From contig JAICVS010000036.1 of assembly GCA_025935195.1 (NCBI GenBank), positions 1 through 33,867 on the forward strand: a DNA stretch of 33,867 nucleotides, in the 5' to 3' direction. The position numbers and the translations under genes were made by a program. The stretch is from Ktedonobacterales bacterium (lineage in GTDB: Bacteria > Chloroflexota > Ktedonobacteria > Ktedonobacterales > JADMIN01). This document shows positions 8,811 through 16,874 of this stretch, piece after piece. Each line of letters begins with the position of its first letter. Position 1 is the first letter of the stretch. The notes beneath the pieces are model-generated. The model saw only the letters and a program-made list of their open reading frames with translations. It searched no databases and had not been told where the DNA came from.

Positions 8811-8825
8811 GCCTGGGGCCCAGGC
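8811..8825. terminator. Short palindrome between convergent kinase and P450 genes
   Basis: GCCTGGGGCCCAGGC lies in the 39-bp convergent gap. It can form a 6-bp stem with a 3-nt loop on either strand. No T-run is present, so the assignment rests on position. Confidence 0.35.
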
Positions 8826-8835
8826 GCACGCGATC

Positions 8836-10242
8836 TCAATCGCGCCGCGCCACCACCCGCACGGCGAAGCGCGCCTCCGGCTCCGGGAAGGGGTTGACCA
8901 CGCGCCGCAGCTCGTAGTCTGGCGGATCCAGTGCCAGTTCCACATGACGCAGCGTCGCCGCCACCGTCGTCATCATCAGCGCATCCACCAATCCGGCGCC
9001 CACGCACGAATGCGACCCCAGCCCGAAGCGCACCAGCATCCCCGCCTGCCGGTGCTCGTTGCGCGGCTCGCTGTAGCGATCAAGGTCAAACGCATACGGC
9101 TCCGCAAAGACCTCCGGCAGGAAGTGGCAGACCGAGACGGCCCACAGCGTCACCGTACCCGCTGCCAGTTCATAGCCCGCGAACTCGAACGGCTCCGCCA
9201 CTACGCGCGGTGTCGCCAGCGCGATGGGGTACAGGCGCATAGACTCTAGCGCCGCCGCCCGCAGCAGCTTCGCGTGGAAGAGCGCCCGCGCATCCGCTGT
9301 GCTGCTGGCAAAGAGTGCGTCTACCTCCGGCCGCACCCGCGCCAACGCCTCTGGGTGGCGCAGCAGCCCATACAGCAGGAAGGCACAGGCCGGAGCGCCG
9401 TAGAGCAGGCTGTTGCTATAGACCATCTGCGCGTTGGCGATCACGTCCTCGTCCGCGAACGGGCGGCCCTCGGCATCCGTCGCCGCCAGCAGCAGGTCCA
9501 CGAAGTCGGCATCGCGCCCCGCGCCCGGCAGCTCCGCCCGGTGCGCCGCCACGACCTCACGCATGAAGGCCAACATGCGCCGCTTGGCGAGCAGATAGTG
9601 CGGGAATCGGGCCATCACGGCCGGATACGCGCCCAGCCCCGCGCCCACCGAATAGCGCGCGAACGTCACCGCGTCGCCCAGCAGCTCACCCAGCGGCCGG
9701 TTCGCCATCGCCAGGCCGAGCTGCTCACCCACCAGCCGGTGCATCGTCTCCAGCACGCGCAGCCGCTGCCCCGGCCGCCACTCGCGCGCGATATGGTCCG
9801 CCGTTGCCAGCATGCGCGGTGCGTAGCTGGCCAGCGCCTCGTGCGTGAAGCCGGCCTTGATCGTGCGGCGCAGATGCGTATGACGCGCGCCGTCCGTCGC
9901 GATCGGATAGTTCGCCGACGCAAGCTGGCCGGCCAGCCGCGCGTAGATCGGCTTGTTGTCGAGATACCGCTCGCCCTCATGCGGCAGGAAGCGGTTCGCC
10001 TCCGGCCCGGCCAGCACCGTATAGCCGCGCCCTGGCCCCGCCGTGCGGAAGACCGGCCCCAACTCGTGATACGAGCGCACGAAGAACGCCAGCGGGTTGA
10101 CGAGCAGATCGACCGCGTTGGCGATCAGCGGCAGGCCCGGCGCCATCGGCACAACCGCGCGGCTCACTGGGCGGACGCGCGAACGCATACGGAAACGGGA
10201 ATCGGCTGGGGCAAGGGGACGGGTCGCGATGGTCTGAAGCAT
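8836..10242 (-). CDS. Cytochrome P450 with atypical I-helix
   Basis: ATG at 10242 has GGAGAG eight bases upstream; the 85 extra residues of the track ORF include a 12-bp DNA repeat and are rejected. 468 aa with no membrane anchor evident. Seen: the K-helix ExxR motif (E333-R336, ALESMRLYP), heme loop FGLGSHSCVG with proximal C413, and the N-terminal FFVRSYHELGPVFR. Where the family usually has AGxET/DT on the I-helix, this one reads NSLLYGAPAC, so neither the acid nor the threonine of the oxygen-activating pair is present. Known: loss of that Thr occurs in peroxide-using, isomerase-like or other non-standard P450s. Inferred: an unusual mechanism or substrate-assisted proton delivery. No ferredoxin or reductase gene is adjacent. 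Divergent from the MOSC gene. Confidence 0.9.
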   Translation of the reverse strand: MLQTIATRPLAPADSRFRMRSRVRPVSRAVVPMAPGLPLIANAVDLLVNPLAFFVRSYHELGPVFRTAGPGRGYTVLAGPEANRFLPHEGERYLDNKPIYARLAGQLASANYPIATDGARHTHLRRTIKAGFTHEALASYAPRMLATADHIAREWRPGQRLRVLETMHRLVGEQLGLAMANRPLGELLGDAVTFARYSVGAGLGAYPAVMARFPHYLLAKRRMLAFMREVVAAHRAELPGAGRDADFVDLLLAATDAEGRPFADEDVIANAQMVYSNSLLYGAPACAFLLYGLLRHPEALARVRPEVDALFASSTADARALFHAKLLRAAALESMRLYPIALATPRVVAEPFEFAGYELAAGTVTLWAVSVCHFLPEVFAEPYAFDLDRYSEPRNEHRQAGMLVRFGLGSHSCVGAGLVDALMMTTVAATLRHVELALDPPDYELRRVVNPFPEPEARFAVRVVARRD

Positions 10243-10585
10243 CGTCGGGCTCTCCTCTGCGTGGGCGGCCGCCTCGCATGCCTGCTCACATGCTTGATCG
10301 CATGCCTGGAGGCGTGCTCGCTGTCCTGCACTCGATGGTATGAACAGTAGACGATAGGAATTCGCAATAACACAAGAGCGCAAGAGCGCAACCGGGCAAT
10401 TTCGCCGGCCATGCTGATTCTTCACAGTCCGCCATTGCGGACTGGGCGGCCGCGGGGCCATCCCGGCGCGATTGCCATCGCCGGCCGGAGCGGGCAAGCG
10501 AGTGCGAAATGGTAGAATAGGCGCGGACGCGCATCAGATTTGGCTGGCGCGAAACAGTGGAAGACGGCGCGGGGAGGAGCGGGAC
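10243..10585. other. Divergent intergenic region upstream of P450 and MOSC genes
   Basis: No gene supported. It contains the 12-bp tandem repeat annotated at 10276-10323, an A+T-richer stretch (10337-10377) with a GCAAGAGC doublet, and a TAGAAT -10-like box at 10514 upstream of the MOSC gene without a good -35 partner. Confidence 0.5.
10276..10323. repeat. Four 12-bp tandem units with CATGC core
   Basis: Units start at 10276, 10288, 10300 and 10312: GCATGCCTGCTC, ACATGCTTGATC, GCATGCCTGGAG and GCGTGCTCGCTG. They lie 34 bp upstream of the P450 start codon, in its likely leader or promoter. The spacing is close to one helical turn and GCATGC is itself a palindrome, so an operator array is possible. 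Confidence 0.6.
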
Positions 10586-11350
10586 ATGGTGGACGGCGCG
10601 CTACCGGTGGTCGGCCAGATGGTTGGCGTGGTGCGGGCAATCTATCGCTATCCGGTCAAGTCCATGCGCGGCGAGGCGCTTGATGCGGCGCGCATTGGCT
10701 GGCACGGCATACCGGGTGACCGCCGCTACGCCTTCGTGCGGGCCGAGAATCGCTCCGCTTTCCCCTGGCTGACGGCGCGACAGGTGCCCGAGCTGCTGCT
10801 CTACACGCCCGCGCTGGATGATCCCGCCCACCCGGCCGGCTCGCCGGTCCGTGTGCGTACACCGGAGGGAGCGGAATATGCCGCCGGCAGCGAGGAGCTG
10901 CATGCCGACATCGCCCGCCGCTACCCGCGCCCGTTCCACCTGCTGCGCCTGGGCATCGGTGCCTTCGACAACGCCCCACTCTCGCTGATCACCACCGGCA
11001 CGCTCGGCGCGCTGGGCGACGCGCTCGGCATGGAGCTGCTGCCGCCGCGCTTCCGCCCCAATCTCGTGATCGAGACGCCGGACGGCGAGCAATTCCCAGA
11101 GGAACGCTGGGTTGGGCACGTGCTGGACGTCGGCGATGGCGCGGAGGGCGCCCGGCTGCGTGTCACCGAGCATGACACGCGCTGCAAGATGATCACGCTC
11201 GACCCTGAGACGGCGCGGGCCGAGCCGCGCGTGTTAGAGGAGGTGGTGCGCTCGCGCGACGAGTGCGCCGGCGTCTACTGCCTGCCTGCGCGGCTGGGCG
11301 TGATCCGCGTCGGCCAGCCCGTGCGCCTCATCTCCGACGCCGATGTGTGA
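10586..11350 (+). CDS. MOSC domain protein
   Basis: ATG at 10586 follows GGGGAGGAGCGGGAC and is preferred to the track start at 10472 (254 aa). Seen: an N-terminal beta-barrel MOSC_N-like segment (IYRYPVKSMRGEAL, about 19-32) and a C-terminal MOSC domain with C200 in DTRCKMITLDPET, the cysteine proposed in this family to handle sulfur from the molybdenum cofactor sulfurase chemistry. RFRPNLVIE and YCLPARLGVIRVGQPVRL are further family hallmarks. Known: MOSC proteins carry sulfur or act as molybdenum-cofactor reductases (YcbX/mARC type). Inferred: a small oxidoreductase or detoxification role. No other molybdenum gene is nearby. Alone on its strand and divergent from the P450. Confidence 0.88.
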   Translation: MVDGALPVVGQMVGVVRAIYRYPVKSMRGEALDAARIGWHGIPGDRRYAFVRAENRSAFPWLTARQVPELLLYTPALDDPAHPAGSPVRVRTPEGAEYAAGSEELHADIARRYPRPFHLLRLGIGAFDNAPLSLITTGTLGALGDALGMELLPPRFRPNLVIETPDGEQFPEERWVGHVLDVGDGAEGARLRVTEHDTRCKMITLDPETARAEPRVLEEVVRSRDECAGVYCLPARLGVIRVGQPVRLISDADV

Positions 11351-11469
11351 GCGACATGACCATCTATCCAACGCCAGTGGCAGTGGTAGCGTGCCGCCGC
11401 TGCGCCGTCCGCGATTGTAGCACGCACGGCATGCGGCGCGGCTGGATGCGGCGCTTGCTCTAGGGAAGT

Positions 11470-11691
11470 TCACTCATGATGCGGACGAAGAATGAGCGGG
11501 CGACCATCCACATTCGGGACGACGATCCGGCCCGCGTCGTAACGTGCAATGATTGCCTGTATGACTAGGAAGAGGCTGGAGCCGAAGAGGCGATGAGAGT
11601 CTTCCATGCGCAACTCTTCCATAATCGCTACTAGCAAAATGTCCCTGAAACGCATGGTCGGGGACGTTTTGCTAACTTTGTGCTGGCTCAT
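11470..11691 (-). CDS. 73-aa protein translationally coupled to upstream peptide gene
   Basis: Not recognised. Its ATG overlaps the stop codon of the 53-aa gene (ATGA, 4 nt), the classic layout of translational coupling, which is the main reason to accept it. Seen: a basic start (MSQHKVSKTSP), a possible amphipathic helix (RFRDILLVAIMEELRMEDSH) and a hydrophobic run (LFGSSLFLVIQAIIARYD). No Cys and no catalytic motif. It could be an immunity-type, regulatory or accessory protein for the preceding peptide, but this is only inference. The region is of lower G+C than most of the window, consistent with acquired DNA. It lies convergent with the MOSC gene across a 119-bp gap. Confidence 0.5.
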   Translation of the reverse strand: MSQHKVSKTSPTMRFRDILLVAIMEELRMEDSHRLFGSSLFLVIQAIIARYDAGRIVVPNVDGRPLILRPHHE

Positions 11692-11849
11692 TTACAGAAC
11701 GGACATCCCTCTCCTGTCTGTGAGATGGCAAGGGCAATCGTCGCTGCCAGCAGCATTATCAGCACCATGGTAGCATACCAGATGCGCGGGTTCACGGTAT
11801 CAATGGATCGGTTCATAGCATACCAGATGTGCCGTATGCTCCGCTTCAC
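11688..11849 (-). CDS. 53-aa single-pass membrane peptide ending in CPFCK
   Basis: Too short for the ORF track. GTG at 11849 is preceded by AAAGGAG with six bases between, an excellent ribosome site. Seen: a basic N-terminus, a partial 15-residue internal repeat (RSI...IWYA twice), one membrane segment (about 27-44, MVLIMLLAATIALAI) and a short polar tail ending GEGCPFCK, a CxxC pair exactly as in thioredoxin-fold redox motifs but without that fold. A promoter-like pair (TTGACC-N17-TATCCT) lies just upstream. Not recognised as a known family. Options: a secreted signalling or toxin-like peptide precursor, a small membrane redox or metal-binding peptide, or a regulator of the neighbouring peptidase. 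The start, coupling and repeat are seen; the role is unknown. Confidence 0.6.
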   Translation of the reverse strand: MKRSIRHIWYAMNRSIDTVNPRIWYATMVLIMLLAATIALAISQTGEGCPFCK

Positions 11850-11873
11850 CAGTCGCTCCTTTCGAGATGAGGA

Positions 11874-11907
11874 AAGCCCTACCCTTGTCGTTACTAGGAT
11901 AGGGCTT
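11874..11907 (-). terminator. Hairpin after glutamic peptidase gene
   Basis: On the minus strand, AAGCCCTATCC pairs with GGGTAGGGCTT (11 bp with one G-U pair) around a 12-nt loop and is followed by TTTCC. It lies 27 bp after the peptidase stop codon. The -10 box proposed for the small-ORF cassette falls inside it, so a transcript starting there would not form the hairpin. Confidence 0.6.
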
Positions 11908-11924
11908 CGATGTGCTCAGGTCAA
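11896..11924 (-). promoter_or_regulatory. Candidate promoter for the small-ORF cassette
   Basis: TTGACC (11924-11919), 17 bp, TATCCT (11901-11896) on the minus strand. The predicted transcript start is about 40 nt upstream of the GTG of the 53-aa gene. It matches sigma70 consensus 5/6 and 4/6. Confidence 0.45.
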
Positions 11925-11934
11925 GCTATCGCAG

Positions 11935-13164
11935 CTACCAGTAGATACAACTCGGAATACCCTCGTTGTACTGGATATTAAAGCTGCTGTTGGGATAAGT
12001 TGGCGGGCCTTCGGTGGTGAAGTCATAAACCGTATTGCACCCGCTGGAGTTGTAGTAGTTCACCGGCCAAATGCCGGGAATGCTCCCGATCCCGTAGAGC
12101 GTGCCAGCCACGATGGCCCGGCAAAACTCCCACAGGATCATCCCAAAGTCGGATTGCCCACTCAGGCTGCCGTTTGGATACTCTGCGATACACTCAGCAG
12201 AGTTCTGGTATGGCCCTGGCGAGTCTGCTGAGGTAAAGTAGTCGCCAGTGGTCTGATCGCTGATGGACGTGCCAGACTGCCAAGCGATGACATCAAGCAG
12301 ATTGCCCGCGAGCGGGGCAAACACAAGGCCATTCTTAGTGAACTTCTGCTGGGTGCAGGACGGCCACACGGACCCCGTATTCTCGTGGAATAGGAACGCC
12401 AAGCCCACGTCTAGTGAGCCAGTAATGGCGACACCTGCTTGTATCAACCCCGGCCCTGAGAGGGGGTGGAGGAAGTCACAGTTCTTTGTGCCATTGCCGC
12501 CACCCACACCGGCCCAGATGTCCGCTTCGTGGTTATCGCCCGGATGGAGATTGGTTGGGACATGGACGTACCCCGTGCCCTCAGTCACGGTGCCGCAGTA
12601 GTTGTACTGAATGCATGGCTCGCAGAACTGACCGATTCCGCAGGGCATGTCATTGCTCTGCACGTCTGTACCCCATCCAGTCCACTTATTTTGGATGACT
12701 GGACCGACGTATGCGCTACCCACTGCGTTCGCGCCCGCGACAACTGGCTGACCATTGTGGTAGTGGTAGACGCTCTCACAGTAGTGGTGCTTCATGTTAT
12801 GCACCACTGTCGCCCATTCCCGCACGCTGCCGAACTGCGCAGGCATCGGCAGACCGAAATGCGCAAGCTCTGCCGGGCTGAACGTTGCCGGGTCGCGTCC
12901 TACTGCCTCATCAGCGGGGCTAAAGCAGTTGGCCTCTCGATGCACAGGCCCATCCGCATCACCCTTCATCGGAATATGTGCGCCGGCATCAGGACCGATA
13001 TTGATGGTCTCTGTCCCATCCGCATTCGGTGTCGCAAATGAAGGTGGTGTGATGGGAGGAGCTGCCTGAACGGGTGATCTCCCACGATACATACCGACTC
13101 CAAGGACGACGAGCAGTAAACGCGCCACTACGATAAGCCGCGATCCTCTGCCAAGCCGTTGCAT
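11935..13164 (-). CDS. Secreted glutamic peptidase (G1/eqolisin family)
   Basis: 409 aa; ATG at 13164 gives a signal peptide (RLIVVARLLLVVLGVGM, cleavage near VQAAP). A propeptide-like region follows, then a domain matching the eqolisin pattern: WAGVGG (217-222), LIQAGV with Q242 at the catalytic Gln position, and SAECIAEYP (322-330) followed by DFG, mirroring the family's SAEWIAEAP...ADFG block, with E324 as the likely catalytic Glu. Known: G1 peptidases use a Gln/Glu dyad at acidic pH and are mostly fungal, with scattered bacterial members. Odd: the usual Asp after WVGI is Gly here, and a Cys-rich insert (CGIGQFCEPCIQYNYC) is present. The gene is visibly lower in G+C than its surroundings, suggesting transfer. 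It has its own strong promoter and a terminator. Confidence 0.72.
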   Translation of the reverse strand: MQRLGRGSRLIVVARLLLVVLGVGMYRGRSPVQAAPPITPPSFATPNADGTETINIGPDAGAHIPMKGDADGPVHREANCFSPADEAVGRDPATFSPAELAHFGLPMPAQFGSVREWATVVHNMKHHYCESVYHYHNGQPVVAGANAVGSAYVGPVIQNKWTGWGTDVQSNDMPCGIGQFCEPCIQYNYCGTVTEGTGYVHVPTNLHPGDNHEADIWAGVGGGNGTKNCDFLHPLSGPGLIQAGVAITGSLDVGLAFLFHENTGSVWPSCTQQKFTKNGLVFAPLAGNLLDVIAWQSGTSISDQTTGDYFTSADSPGPYQNSAECIAEYPNGSLSGQSDFGMILWEFCRAIVAGTLYGIGSIPGIWPVNYYNSSGCNTVYDFTTEGPPTYPNSSFNIQYNEGIPSCIYW

Positions 13165-13216
13165 AGGTATGAGCGCCTTTCACTTCGCCGCCGAACTCTG
13201 CTGTAGCAGTGCGGCA

Positions 13217-13245
13217 AGTATACTCTGCCATTGGAAAGATCGCAA
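13217..13245 (-). promoter_or_regulatory. Promoter of glutamic peptidase gene
   Basis: TTGCGA (13245-13240), 17 bp spacer, TATACT (13222-13217) on the minus strand, ending about 52 bp upstream of the ATG at 13164. Confidence 0.65.
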
Positions 13246-13333
13246 TATACTTCCTGTGGATGGAGTGCCTGTTTTGAGAGAGATGGGAGCGGTGTCATCG
13301 AGCCGCGTAATGCCGCGTGAGGAGATGGTCAGA

Positions 13334-13339
13334 TATAAT
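13334..13339 (+). promoter_or_regulatory. -10 box upstream of acyl-CoA synthetase
   Basis: Perfect TATAAT 74 bp upstream of the ATG at 13414. The hexamer at the -35 position (TGCCGC) is poor, so an activator or an alternative -35 would be needed. Confidence 0.45.
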
Positions 13340-13413
13340 GCCGATACCAAAGGCAGTGACCATGAACAACTGAACAGGCGGAGCGGCACGATGCGCTCCG
13401 GGGAGGCGCGGCC

Positions 13414-15162
13414 ATGACGCGAACCGAGATCGAGCGGACGACACGGGTGACGGATCGCGCGGCAATCCAGGGGAGCTACGTGAGCGGGACGAGCGACACG
13501 CCGCTGCTGGGCATGACCATCGGCGACGCCTTCGACGCCACCGTGGCGCGCTTTGCCGACCGCGAGGCGCTGGTCTCGCGCCAGCAGAATCTGCGCTACA
13601 CCTGGTCCGAGCTACGCGCCGAGGTGGACCGTTGCGCGCGTGGACTGCTGGCGCTGGGCATCCGCAAGGGCGACCGTGTGGGCATCTGGGCGCCGAATCG
13701 CGCCGAGTGGGCGATCACGCAGTTCGCCACCGCCAAGATCGGCGCCATCCTCGTCAACATCAACCCGGCCTACCGGCTGCACGAGCTGGAGTACGCGCTG
13801 AACCAGTCCGGCTGCTCGGCGCTGGTGACGGCGCCCAACTTCCGCACGACGAGCTACCTGGAGATGCTGGCGGCGCTCTGCCCGGAGTTGGAGCGATCCG
13901 CGCCGGGCCACCTCGATGCGCACCGTGTCCCGCACCTGCGCCACGTCATCCGCCTGGGCGACGAGCGCACGCGGGGTATGTGGGTCTGGGGCGAGGTGAT
14001 GGAGCGCGCCAAGGAGGTCGCGCCGGAGGAGCTGGCCGCGCGGCAGGCGGAGCAGGAGTTCGACGATCCGATCAACATCCAGTACACCAGCGGCACCACC
14101 GGCAACCCCAAGGGCGCGACGCTCAGCCACCACAACATCCTCAACAATGGCTACTTTGTGGCGCGGCTGCAAGGCTTCACCGAGCGCGACCGGCTCTGCA
14201 TCCCGGTCCCCCTCTACCATTGCTTCGGCATGGTGATGGGCAATCTCGGCTGCATGACGCACGGCGCGGCGATGGTCTACCCGGCGGAGGCGTTCGAGCC
14301 GGTGGCCGTGCTCGAGACGGTGCAGGCGGAGCGCTGCACGGCGCTCTACGGCGTACCGACGATGTTCATCGCCGAGCTGAACGTGCCGGACTTCGACCGC
14401 TACGACCTGACCTCGCTGCGCACCGGCGTGATGGCCGGCTCGCCCTGCCCCGTCGAGGTGATGCGCCAGGTGATTGACAAGATGCACATGGGCGAGGTCG
14501 AGATCTGCTACGGCATGACCGAGACCAGCCCGGTCTCCTTCCAATCACGCCTGAACGATCCGCTGCAAAAGCGCGTGGCGACGGTGGGGCAGATTCACCC
14601 GCATGTCGAGGTGAAGGTCGTGGACGCGGCGACGGGGCAGGTGGTGCCGCGCGGCGAGCCGGGCGAGCTGCTGACGCGCGGCTACTCGGTGATGCTGGGC
14701 TACTGGGCCAACGAGGAGGCCACACGCGCGGCCATAGACGCAGCGCGCTGGATGCACACCGGCGATCTGGCGACAATGGACGAGGACGGCTACGTCAACA
14801 TCGTTGGCCGGCTCAAGGACATGGTGATCCGCGGCGGCGAGAACGTCTACCCGCGCGAGGTGGAGGAGTTCCTGTACTCGCACCCGAAGGTGGCGGACGT
14901 GCAGGTGATCGGCTTGCCGGATGCGAAGTACGGCGAGGAGCTGATGGCCTGGGTCAAGCTGAAGGAGGGGCAGACGGCGACGGCCGAGGAGATGCAAGCG
15001 TTCTGCCGCGGCCAGATCGCCACCTTCAAGATTCCGCGCTACTGGAAGTTCGTGGATGCCTACCCGATGACGGTGACGGGCAAGATCCAAAAGTTCCTGA
15101 TGCGGCAGACGTCCATTGACGAGCTGGGCCTGCACGGCGCGGCGAACGCGCCGACGGCATAG
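13414..15162 (+). CDS. Acyl-CoA synthetase (AMP-forming, FadD-like)
   Basis: 582 aa from ATG with GGGGAGG seven bases upstream. Seen, in order: P-loop [18 protein letters not shown] (about 225), VPLYHCFGM, the adenylate-binding YGMTETSP (about 369), [13 protein letters not shown] (about 449), the hinge [21 protein letters not shown] (about 469), and the C-terminal lysine in TGKIQKF. All ANL-superfamily core motifs are intact. Known: it activates a carboxylic acid to acyl-AMP and then acyl-CoA; this subtype resembles medium/long-chain fatty acyl-CoA ligases (ACSF2/FadD-like). The exact chain length cannot be read from the sequence. The next gene starts nine bases after the stop, so the two are co-transcribed. 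No beta-oxidation genes are in the window. Confidence 0.95.
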   Translation: MTRTEIERTTRVTDRAAIQGSYVSGTSDTPLLGMTIGDAFDATVARFADREALVSRQQNLRYTWSELRAEVDRCARGLLALGIRKGDRVGIWAPNRAEWAITQFATAKIGAILVNINPAYRLHELEYALNQSGCSALVTAPNFRTTSYLEMLAALCPELERSAPGHLDAHRVPHLRHVIRLGDERTRGMWVWGEVMERAKEVAPEELAARQAEQEFDDPINIQYTSGTTGNPKGATLSHHNILNNGYFVARLQGFTERDRLCIPVPLYHCFGMVMGNLGCMTHGAAMVYPAEAFEPVAVLETVQAERCTALYGVPTMFIAELNVPDFDRYDLTSLRTGVMAGSPCPVEVMRQVIDKMHMGEVEICYGMTETSPVSFQSRLNDPLQKRVATVGQIHPHVEVKVVDAATGQVVPRGEPGELLTRGYSVMLGYWANEEATRAAIDAARWMHTGDLATMDEDGYVNIVGRLKDMVIRGGENVYPREVEEFLYSHPKVADVQVIGLPDAKYGEELMAWVKLKEGQTATAEEMQAFCRGQIATFKIPRYWKFVDAYPMTVTGKIQKFLMRQTSIDELGLHGAANAPTA

Positions 15163-15171
15163 GGCATTGCG

Positions 15172-16554
15172 ATGTGGCGCGCAACCCATCTCGTCCGTGG
15201 CATGTGGCGCCGGCGCTGGGGCGCCGCTCTAGCTGCCGGAGCGGCGCTCTCTGCGCTGGCGCTGCCGCCGCGCGTCGCCTTCGTGCCACGCCCCGCGCTG
15301 GCGCTGGCGTTGGCCGCGCTGGGTGGCGCGGCGCTGCTCTGGCCGTGGCGCAGCCGGGTCCGCGTCGTCGCGCATGGTCTCGGCGCGGCGCTGCTCTGGG
15401 GCGTGATCGCGTGGTGCGCGCTCAGCCAGCCTGCGCCGCTCACCCGCCCCGTGGCCTTCTCCTGGAGCCTGCGCGCCCTACCCGTCGCCCTGCTGGCCGG
15501 CGCGTGGCTGCTGATGCGGCTGCCGCGACGCTGGCAGCGCGGCGCCGTCGCCGCGCTCGCCTTACCCACTGTGAGCGGGCTGGGGCTGGTGGCCTGGGCC
15601 AGCCCGCCGCAGCCACCCGACTTCATGCCCTACTACGTCGCGGTGGATTCGCGGGGCGTCGTCTACGCCAGTGACCAGCAGGCGCCGGTCATCCGCGTCT
15701 TCGGCCCGGATGGGGCGCTGCGGGCGAAGATTCGTCCCGGCCTCGCCAGCCTGCGCGACACGCCGAATGCCGGACTCTATCCACCCGGACCGTACAACGA
15801 TCCCGACCAGATCGGCGTGCCGCGCGCCGCCACGGGGACGGGCGCTGTCTCCGGCCGGCTCCAGCCGTGGGCGCCAGGAACGGACGACTTCTGGTTCTGC
15901 GGCCTCGCCGTCGGCCCCGGTGATCGCCTGTACGTGGTGGACTGGATGCGCGGCCGGCTGCTGCGCTTCGCGCCGGATGGGCGGCTGGAGCTGCGCGTTC
16001 CCCTGCCCGCGTCGTACCACCCCTCGCTGGGCTGTGTCACCACCGGCGGCGGGCGGCTCTATCTCGGCGACGAGTCCGGCGCCATCCTCGTGTTCGATGA
16101 TACGGGCGGCGTAACAGGGCGCATCGCGCTGCCGGAGGCGATTGTCGGCGGCGTCAGCCTCACGCCAGATGGGCGGACGCTCTATGCCCTGGCGCGCACT
16201 CGCGTCTACGCCGTGGCGACGGCGAGCGGGCGCGTCACGTCCTGGCCGCTGCCCGCGCCGTCTGGCGCGCTCGGCCAGCCCTACCAGGCGATCCTCGCGC
16301 TCGGCAACCGCGTGCTGATCGCCAATCTCCAGGCGCGGCGCGTGGACGCCTATACGCCGACGGGCGCGGTGCTGCCGGCCATTGGCTTACCCGGCGTGCT
16401 GCCGGGGCAGTTCGGTCAGGTCGGCGGGCTGGCGCGCGACGCTGCCGGCCAGGTCTACGTCGCCGACGTGGACCACCGCGCGCTCCAGCGCTTCGACTCC
16501 GCGGGCGCGGTCAACGCGCTGATCTGGAGCCCCGACGACGACGAGATTGACTGA
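15172..16554 (+). CDS. Membrane-anchored NHL-type beta-propeller protein
   Basis: 460 aa; starts nine bases after the acyl-CoA synthetase stop with only a weak ribosome site, suggesting coupling. Seen: four to five hydrophobic segments in the first 145 residues (ALAAGAALSALAL, ALALAALGGAALLW, GLGAALLWGVIAWCAL, ALPVALLAGAWLLM, AAVAALALPTVSGLGLVAW), then repeated beta-blades with the NHL/SMP-30 look: YYVAVDSRGVVYASDQ, LAVGPGDRLYVVDWMRGRLLRF, VSLTPDGRTLYALAR, GGLARDAAGQVYVADVDHRALQRFDS. About six blades fit the length. Known: such propellers bind ligands or partners and some hydrolyse lactones; no catalytic residues stand out. Inferred: an outward-facing binding or sensor domain. Its tie to fatty acid activation rests only on operon context. 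Confidence 0.8.
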   Translation: MWRATHLVRGMWRRRWGAALAAGAALSALALPPRVAFVPRPALALALAALGGAALLWPWRSRVRVVAHGLGAALLWGVIAWCALSQPAPLTRPVAFSWSLRALPVALLAGAWLLMRLPRRWQRGAVAALALPTVSGLGLVAWASPPQPPDFMPYYVAVDSRGVVYASDQQAPVIRVFGPDGALRAKIRPGLASLRDTPNAGLYPPGPYNDPDQIGVPRAATGTGAVSGRLQPWAPGTDDFWFCGLAVGPGDRLYVVDWMRGRLLRFAPDGRLELRVPLPASYHPSLGCVTTGGGRLYLGDESGAILVFDDTGGVTGRIALPEAIVGGVSLTPDGRTLYALARTRVYAVATASGRVTSWPLPAPSGALGQPYQAILALGNRVLIANLQARRVDAYTPTGAVLPAIGLPGVLPGQFGQVGGLARDAAGQVYVADVDHRALQRFDSAGAVNALIWSPDDDEID

Positions 16555-16559
16555 GCGGC

Positions 16560-16874
16560 TCAACTCGCGTTCGCGTCCGCGTCTTCGTCCTCGTCGTCCG
16601 AGCCTTCGAGCGGCTCGATCTTCTTCACCCGCACGGTGTAGCCGCTGGCGGCGCTCTTGATGCCCGCCGCCAGCACCCGATTCACCACGTCCGCACCGGT
16701 CTTCGAGAAGTCGTGAGCCGGCGCGTCCATGCCCTCGATGTAGAGCTTGACGCGCATGGTGATGCCCTTTTTGATCGCGCTCACCTGCTCGTCGTCGGAC
16801 GCGGACGCCTGTTCCGGCGCCGCAGCCGGCGGCGTCTGTCCCTTATCGGGAGTCGATGCTTGTCCACTGTCCAT
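16560..16874 (-). CDS. Small acidic protein of unknown function
   Basis: 104 aa, not recognised. ATG at 16874 with GAGGTGA seven bases upstream; the start overlaps the end of the upstream lipoprotein gene by 32 nt, pointing to translational coupling. Seen: a Ser/Ala/Pro/Gln-rich first 30 residues, a possible folded core (MRVKLYIEGMDAPAHDF...GYTVRVKKIE) and a strongly acidic tail (SDDEDEDADA). No signal peptide or membrane segment, so probably cytoplasmic even though its partner is exported. Its stop is only five bases from the convergent stop of the beta-propeller gene. An alternative start is the internal ATG before RVKLY. The coding call rests on the ribosome site and the compositional pattern. 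Confidence 0.6.
   Translation of the reverse strand: MDSGQASTPDKGQTPPAAAPEQASASDDEQVSAIKKGITMRVKLYIEGMDAPAHDFSKTGADVVNRVLAAGIKSAASGYTVRVKKIEPLEGSDDEDEDADANAS

Noticed and set aside
13169-13417. 82-aa plus-strand ORF before the acyl-CoA synthetase
   Set aside because: It covers both promoter regions, has no ribosome site and ends just inside the next gene.
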